Of a stretch of DNA of 7,424 nt, positions 4,567 through 7,424 are shown one piece after another; positions within the stretch are counted from its first letter, which is position 1, and every line of letters starts with the position of its first letter. Below the pieces are notes generated by a model. The model was given only the letters and a program-made list of their open reading frames with translations, was not told the DNA's origin and searched no databases. Origin of the DNA: Actinomycetota bacterium (GTDB lineage Bacteria; Actinomycetota; Actinomycetes; Streptosporangiales; Streptosporangiaceae). Made by a program: the position numbers and the translations under genes. Location of the stretch: the NCBI GenBank assembly GCA_003242605.1, contig QGUZ01000251.1, forward strand, positions 1 through 7,424, written 5' to 3'.

Positions 4567-6285
4567 TCACCGGGAGCGGAGGAACTCCAGCAGCCGGTCG
4601 GCCGGCCAGGTGTTGATGACCCGGTCGGCGGAGAGCCAGCCGCGCTGGGCCGTGCCGACGCCGTACCGCATCACCTCCAGGTGCGGGACGGCGTGGGCGT
4701 CGCTGTCGACGGCGAACAGCACGTCGTACTCGAGGGCGCGGCGGATCAGGTCGGCGGGCAGGTCGAGGCGGTCGGGGAAGGCGTCGATCTCCAGCACGGT
4801 GCCGGTGCGGGCGCAGGCGCGGAACACCTCGTCCCAGTCGGCGTCGATCGGCTCCCGGCTGCCGAGGAGCCGGGCGGTGGGGTGGCCGAGGATCGTGACG
4901 TGCGGGTTCTCGCAGGCGCGGACGAGGCGGCGGGTCATCTCCGCGCGCGGCAGGGTGAAGTGCGAGTGCACGGAGGCGACGCACAGGTCGAATGTGGCGA
5001 GGAACTCGTCCGGCCAGTCGACGTCGCCGTCCGGGCCGATGTTGAGCTCGGTGCCGTGCAGCAGGCGCATGTCCGGGTACGCCTCGGCGAGCTTGCGCAG
5101 GTGCTCGCGCTGGGCGAGCGCCTTCTCGTCGGTCATGCGCTGCATGTAGAGGTTCGGGGCGTGGTCGGTGACCGCGTAGTAGGCGTAGCCGCGCTCCGCC
5201 GCCGCGGCGACCATCTCCTCCAGCGAGGCCACCCCGTCGGTGAGGTCGGTGTGGGTGTGCAGGTCGCCCTTGATGTCGGCGAGGGTGACGAGGTCGGGCA
5301 GCTCGCCGCGCTGCGCGGCCTCGATCTCGCCGGTGTCCTCGCGCAGCGGCGGCGGGATCCACGGCAGGCCGAGCCGGGCGTACACCTCCGCCTCGTCCGC
5401 GGACACGATCTTCGCGCCGGTCTCGGTGTCGAACAGGCCGTACTCGGACAGCTTCAACCCCTGGTGCAGGGCGATCTGCCGGGTGTGGATGTTGTGCGCC
5501 TTGGAGCCGGTGAAGTACTGCAGTGCCGCGCCCCAGGAGTCGTCGGGCACCACCCGCAGGTCGACCTGGAGGCCGTCGCGGGTGCGGATCGAGCTCTTGG
5601 TGCCGCCGCTGGCGAGCACCTCGGCGGCGAGCGGCGAGGAGGTGAACGCGGCCATCAGTGCGGCCGAGTCGTCGGCGGTGGCGAGCACGTCCACGTCGCC
5701 GATCGTGTCCCGCATGCGGCGCAGCGACCCGACGTACGCGCACCGGTCGCAGCCGGGCACGGCGGACAGCTCGGCCACGATCTGCTCGGCGACCCGGGTG
5801 GCCACGTCGATGTGCACCCGGCGGCCGGTCTTGTGCATGACCTCGATGCCGTGCAGCAGGTTCTCCTCGGTCTTCGGCCCGAACCCGCGCAGGCCGTGCA
5901 GCCTGCCCGCGCGGATCGCCCGCTCCAGCGCCTCGACCGAGTCGACGCCGAGCTCGGTGTAGAGCACCATCGCCTTCTTCGGGCCGAGCGTGGGGATCGT
6001 GGTCAGCCGGCGCACCCCGGCGGGCACCTTGTCGCGCAGCTCCTCGAGCGCGTGGATGACGCCGGTGCGCAGGTACTCCTCGATCTTCCCGGCGATCGAC
6101 GAGCCGACGTTCGGGATGGCGCGCAGCTCATCGGCGTCGAGCTCGGCGACGTTCCTGGCGTATCCGGCGACCGACCGCGCCGCCTTCTCGTACACCCGGG
6201 ACTTGAACGCGTCCTCACCGGTGAGCGCGAGCAGGTCGGCGTACTCCTGCAGCAGCGCGGCGACCTCGTCGTTGCGGCGATCCAT
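4567..6285 (-). CDS. polX: DNA polymerase/3'-5' exonuclease PolX
   Basis: Bacterial family X DNA polymerase fused to a PHP nuclease domain, 572 residues, the usual size. It fills short gaps and processes ends in base-excision or end-joining repair. N-terminal helix-hairpin-helix motifs are LRAIPNVGSSIAGKIEEYL (54-72), LTTIPTLGPKKAMVLYTELG (94-113) and LHGLRGFGPKTEENLLHGI (129-147). The polymerase site is GSLRRMRDTIGDVDVL (186-201), with Asp197 and Asp199, and a third carboxylate Asp242 in VDLRV. The PHP domain keeps metal ligands: DLHTHTDLTDG (His343, His345, Asp350), TDHA (His375), HGTELNI (Glu413), SVHSHF (His440, His442), GHPT (His468) and DSDAH (Asp529, His531). Both activities should therefore be intact. 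ATG at 6285 is the first start in the frame; only a weak GGGTG precedes it. It lies 99 bases after the sirtuin gene on the same strand, possibly co-transcribed. Confidence 0.95.
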   Translation of the reverse strand: MDRRNDEVAALLQEYADLLALTGEDAFKSRVYEKAARSVAGYARNVAELDADELRAIPNVGSSIAGKIEEYLRTGVIHALEELRDKVPAGVRRLTTIPTLGPKKAMVLYTELGVDSVEALERAIRAGRLHGLRGFGPKTEENLLHGIEVMHKTGRRVHIDVATRVAEQIVAELSAVPGCDRCAYVGSLRRMRDTIGDVDVLATADDSAALMAAFTSSPLAAEVLASGGTKSSIRTRDGLQVDLRVVPDDSWGAALQYFTGSKAHNIHTRQIALHQGLKLSEYGLFDTETGAKIVSADEAEVYARLGLPWIPPPLREDTGEIEAAQRGELPDLVTLADIKGDLHTHTDLTDGVASLEEMVAAAAERGYAYYAVTDHAPNLYMQRMTDEKALAQREHLRKLAEAYPDMRLLHGTELNIGPDGDVDWPDEFLATFDLCVASVHSHFTLPRAEMTRRLVRACENPHVTILGHPTARLLGSREPIDADWDEVFRACARTGTVLEIDAFPDRLDLPADLIRRALEYDVLFAVDSDAHAVPHLEVMRYGVGTAQRGWLSADRVINTWPADRLLEFLRSR

Positions 6286-6384
6286 GGCGGCACCCGGCGG
6301 AGTCGTGTACGGCGTGGCCCGTGCGCGGCCACCCCTCTCCGGTACCCACCGGCCGGGACATATGCCGGGCGGCGGCCGTTCGCC

Positions 6385-7254
6385 TCAGCGCAGCGCGGCG
6401 ACGAGCGCGGCGAGGGTGACGCCGAGCGGGGCGTCGACGGTGAGCAGGGCGTGCGCGTCGCCCCGGGTCGGCCCCCGGTTGATGATCGCGATCGGGATGT
6501 CGCGCTCGGCGGCGCGCCGGACGAACCGGTAGCCGGACATCACGGCGAGGGAGGAGCCGAGCACGAGCAGCAGCCCGGCCCGCTCGGTGAGCGCGTAACA
6601 CCGCTCGACCCGGTCCCGCGGCACGTTCTCCCCGAAGAAGATCACGTCGGGTTTGAGCACGCCGCCGCAGTCCTCGCAGTCCACGAGGTTGAACGCGGCG
6701 ATGTCCGCGTCGTCGAGCACGGCGTCGCCGTCCGGGTTGATCATCCCGGGCCGCGCGTCCCAGCCGGGGTTGGCCGCGCGCAGCCGCCGGTCGAGCCGCT
6801 CCCGCGAGCTGCGCCGCCCGCAGCCGAGGCACAGCACCCGGCTCAGGCTGCCGTGCAGCTCGATCACGTCCCGCGCCCCGGCCGCCTGGTGCAGCCCGTC
6901 CACGTTCTGCGTGATGATCCCGCTGACCAGCCCGAGCCGCTGCAGCTCGGCCACCGCCCGATGCCCGTCGTTCGGCCTCGCCTCGACGATGTGCCGCCAC
7001 CCCAGGTGGCTCCGCGCCCAGTACCGCCGCCGGGCCTCCACGCTGCCGACGAACGTCTGGTAGGTCATCGGCCTCGCCCGCCGCAGCCGCCCGGTCTCGC
7101 CCCGGTAGTCCGGAATCCCCGACTCGGTGGAGATCCCGGCCCCGCTGAGCACCACCACGTCCCCGTCGGCGACGAGATCGGCCAGCCACTCGACGGCCCC
7201 AGCCGCCTGCGGCAGGGTGCCCAGCCCTCCGCCCGGTTCGCGATGGTCACACAT
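6385..7254 (-). CDS. NAD-dependent protein deacylase, Sir2 family (sirtuin)
   Basis: Cytoplasmic NAD+-consuming lysine deacylase of about 289 residues from ATG 7254. Numbering from GTG 7266: VVVLSGAGISTESGIPDYRG (37-56) is the NAD-binding GAGxS loop; TQNVDGLH (119-126) contacts NAD; His138 in IELHGS is the catalytic base. CLGC (Cys146, 149) and CEDC (Cys197, 200) form the zinc site, and GSSL (237-240) plus INRGPT close the Rossmann fold. All key residues are present. The form GAGISTESGIPDYRG resembles class II (SIRT4-like) sirtuins, but class and acyl preference cannot be settled by eye. Start choice is uncertain: ATG 7254 has only AGG 2 bases before it, and GTG 7266 has GGA 3 bases before it. 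Upstream lie small inverted repeats (GGATG/CATCC at 7274-7286; GGCCG/CGGCC at 7294-7306) that may be regulatory. Confidence 0.93.
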   Translation of the reverse strand: MCDHREPGGGLGTLPQAAGAVEWLADLVADGDVVVLSGAGISTESGIPDYRGETGRLRRARPMTYQTFVGSVEARRRYWARSHLGWRHIVEARPNDGHRAVAELQRLGLVSGIITQNVDGLHQAAGARDVIELHGSLSRVLCLGCGRRSSRERLDRRLRAANPGWDARPGMINPDGDAVLDDADIAAFNLVDCEDCGGVLKPDVIFFGENVPRDRVERCYALTERAGLLLVLGSSLAVMSGYRFVRRAAERDIPIAIINRGPTRGDAHALLTVDAPLGVTLAALVAALR

Positions 7255-7327
7255 GGCCTGCGTCACTTATCCAGGATGCCCCATCCAACCGGCGGCCGTT
7301 TCGGCCCGGACCGTTTGCGGCCATGAA

Positions 7328-7343
7328 TGACCGAAGCCGGTCA
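7328..7343 (-). terminator. Stem-loop spanning the stop codon of the right-edge gene
   Basis: On the minus strand TGACCG-GCTT-CGGTCA is a perfect 6-base stem with a 4-base loop, and its first three bases are the TGA stop of the partial gene. Only TTC follows, with no T run, so it could be a tailless actinomycete terminator or an mRNA 3' stabiliser. Moderate-to-weak call. Confidence 0.4.
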
Positions 7344-7424
7344 GACGGCCATCGCGTGGTCGAGGTAGGCGCGGAACTCGCGGACCTGGATCGTCTTCTC
7401 GTACGGCTTGAGCCGCTTGTCGAA
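7341..7424 (-). CDS. C-terminal end of an unidentified protein
   Basis: The last 27 codons of a minus-strand gene running in from beyond the right edge: begins FDKRLKPYEKTIQV and continues REFRAYLDHAMAV before TGA. The frame has normal third-position G/C for this genome and a natural-looking charged helical tail, so I regard it as coding. The fragment is too short to name a family. It lies 74 bases upstream of the GTG start of the sirtuin gene on the same strand, separated by a possible stem-loop terminator. Confidence 0.6.
   Translation of the reverse strand, partial: FDKRLKPYEKTIQVREFRAYLDHAMAV

Noticed and set aside
6314..6332. Inverted repeat GTGGCC/GGCCAC with a 7-base loop between the sirtuin gene and polX
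   Set aside because: Short, no T tract, and 49 bases past the midpoint toward polX rather than after the sirtuin stop; stems of this size are expected by chance in this base composition.
7274..7306. Small inverted repeats GGATG/CATCC and GGCCG/CGGCC, and two CCGTTT copies, upstream of the sirtuin gene
   Set aside because: Arms are only 5-6 bases and no promoter hexamers line up with them; noted in the sirtuin entry but not called as an operator.
3868..7326. A plus-strand open frame of over 1,100 codons antisense to polX and the sirtuin gene
   Set aside because: It mirrors two confident minus-strand genes with complete domain motifs. Its product is a low-complexity Arg/Gly/Ala/Val-rich string, as expected from GC-biased third positions on the opposite strand. 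Only the 4108-4320 part has a recognisable family signature.
1..7424. Search for CRISPR repeats, tRNA genes, transposon ends, toxin-antitoxin pairs or phage genes
   Set aside because: No regularly spaced repeats, no cloverleaf with a GTTC-type T arm, no transposase or integrase motifs, and no paired small genes were seen; the S4 gene stands alone and belongs to a housekeeping-type family.

Overview
The window is very GC-rich DNA (roughly 70-75% G+C by eye) with strong G/C bias at third codon positions, frequent GTG starts, and gene families typical of Actinobacteria (BioY, TetR/hydrolase pairs, PHP-type PolX, sirtuin). A high-GC actinomycete, perhaps near Streptosporangiales or Streptomyces, is my inference; no rRNA or other marker fixes the taxon. 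I see no tRNA, rRNA, insertion sequence, CRISPR array or integrase. This reads as an ordinary chromosomal region of small, independently oriented transcription units.

Layout. At 1-912 two minus-strand genes form a likely operon: bioY (biotin uptake S component), then after 7 bases an adenylate-forming ligase that runs off the left edge. At 1171-1701 lies a minus-strand gene for a PUA/EVE-like protein of unknown role. From 1702 to 1843 is a divergent intergenic region with several copies of a CGTAGTGACC half-site, the probable operator of the TetR repressor gene that follows (1844-2569, plus). That repressor is translationally coupled (GTGA overlap) to an alpha/beta hydrolase (2566-3468). The hydrolase converges with a short SDR-family protein on the minus strand (3465-4064), and both stop codons share one CTAG. 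A 70-codon relic of a YcgL/RlaP-type nucleotidyltransferase fills 4108-4320. A small S4-domain RNA-binding protein follows (4331-4561, plus). It converges, with 5 bases between stops, on polX, encoding a DNA polymerase X with a PHP nuclease domain (4567-6285, minus). Upstream of polX on the same strand are a sirtuin gene (6385-7254) and the last 27 codons of an unidentified gene at the right edge.

How the parts relate. The clearest functional units are bioY plus ligase (biotin or acyl-acid metabolism) and tetR plus hydrolase (a self-regulated, probably ligand-induced esterase/hydrolase unit). PolX and the sirtuin may be co-transcribed, but nothing in the sequence ties them to one pathway. Three genes (EVE-like, SDR, S4) have a TANNNT -10-like hexamer placed 6-7 bases before the start codon, which suggests leaderless mRNAs.

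I did not find convincing evidence of a new multi-gene system. The points most worth a second look are the TetR half-site cluster, the nucleotidyltransferase relic, the SDR-like protein lacking its catalytic residues, and the leaderless promoter pattern.
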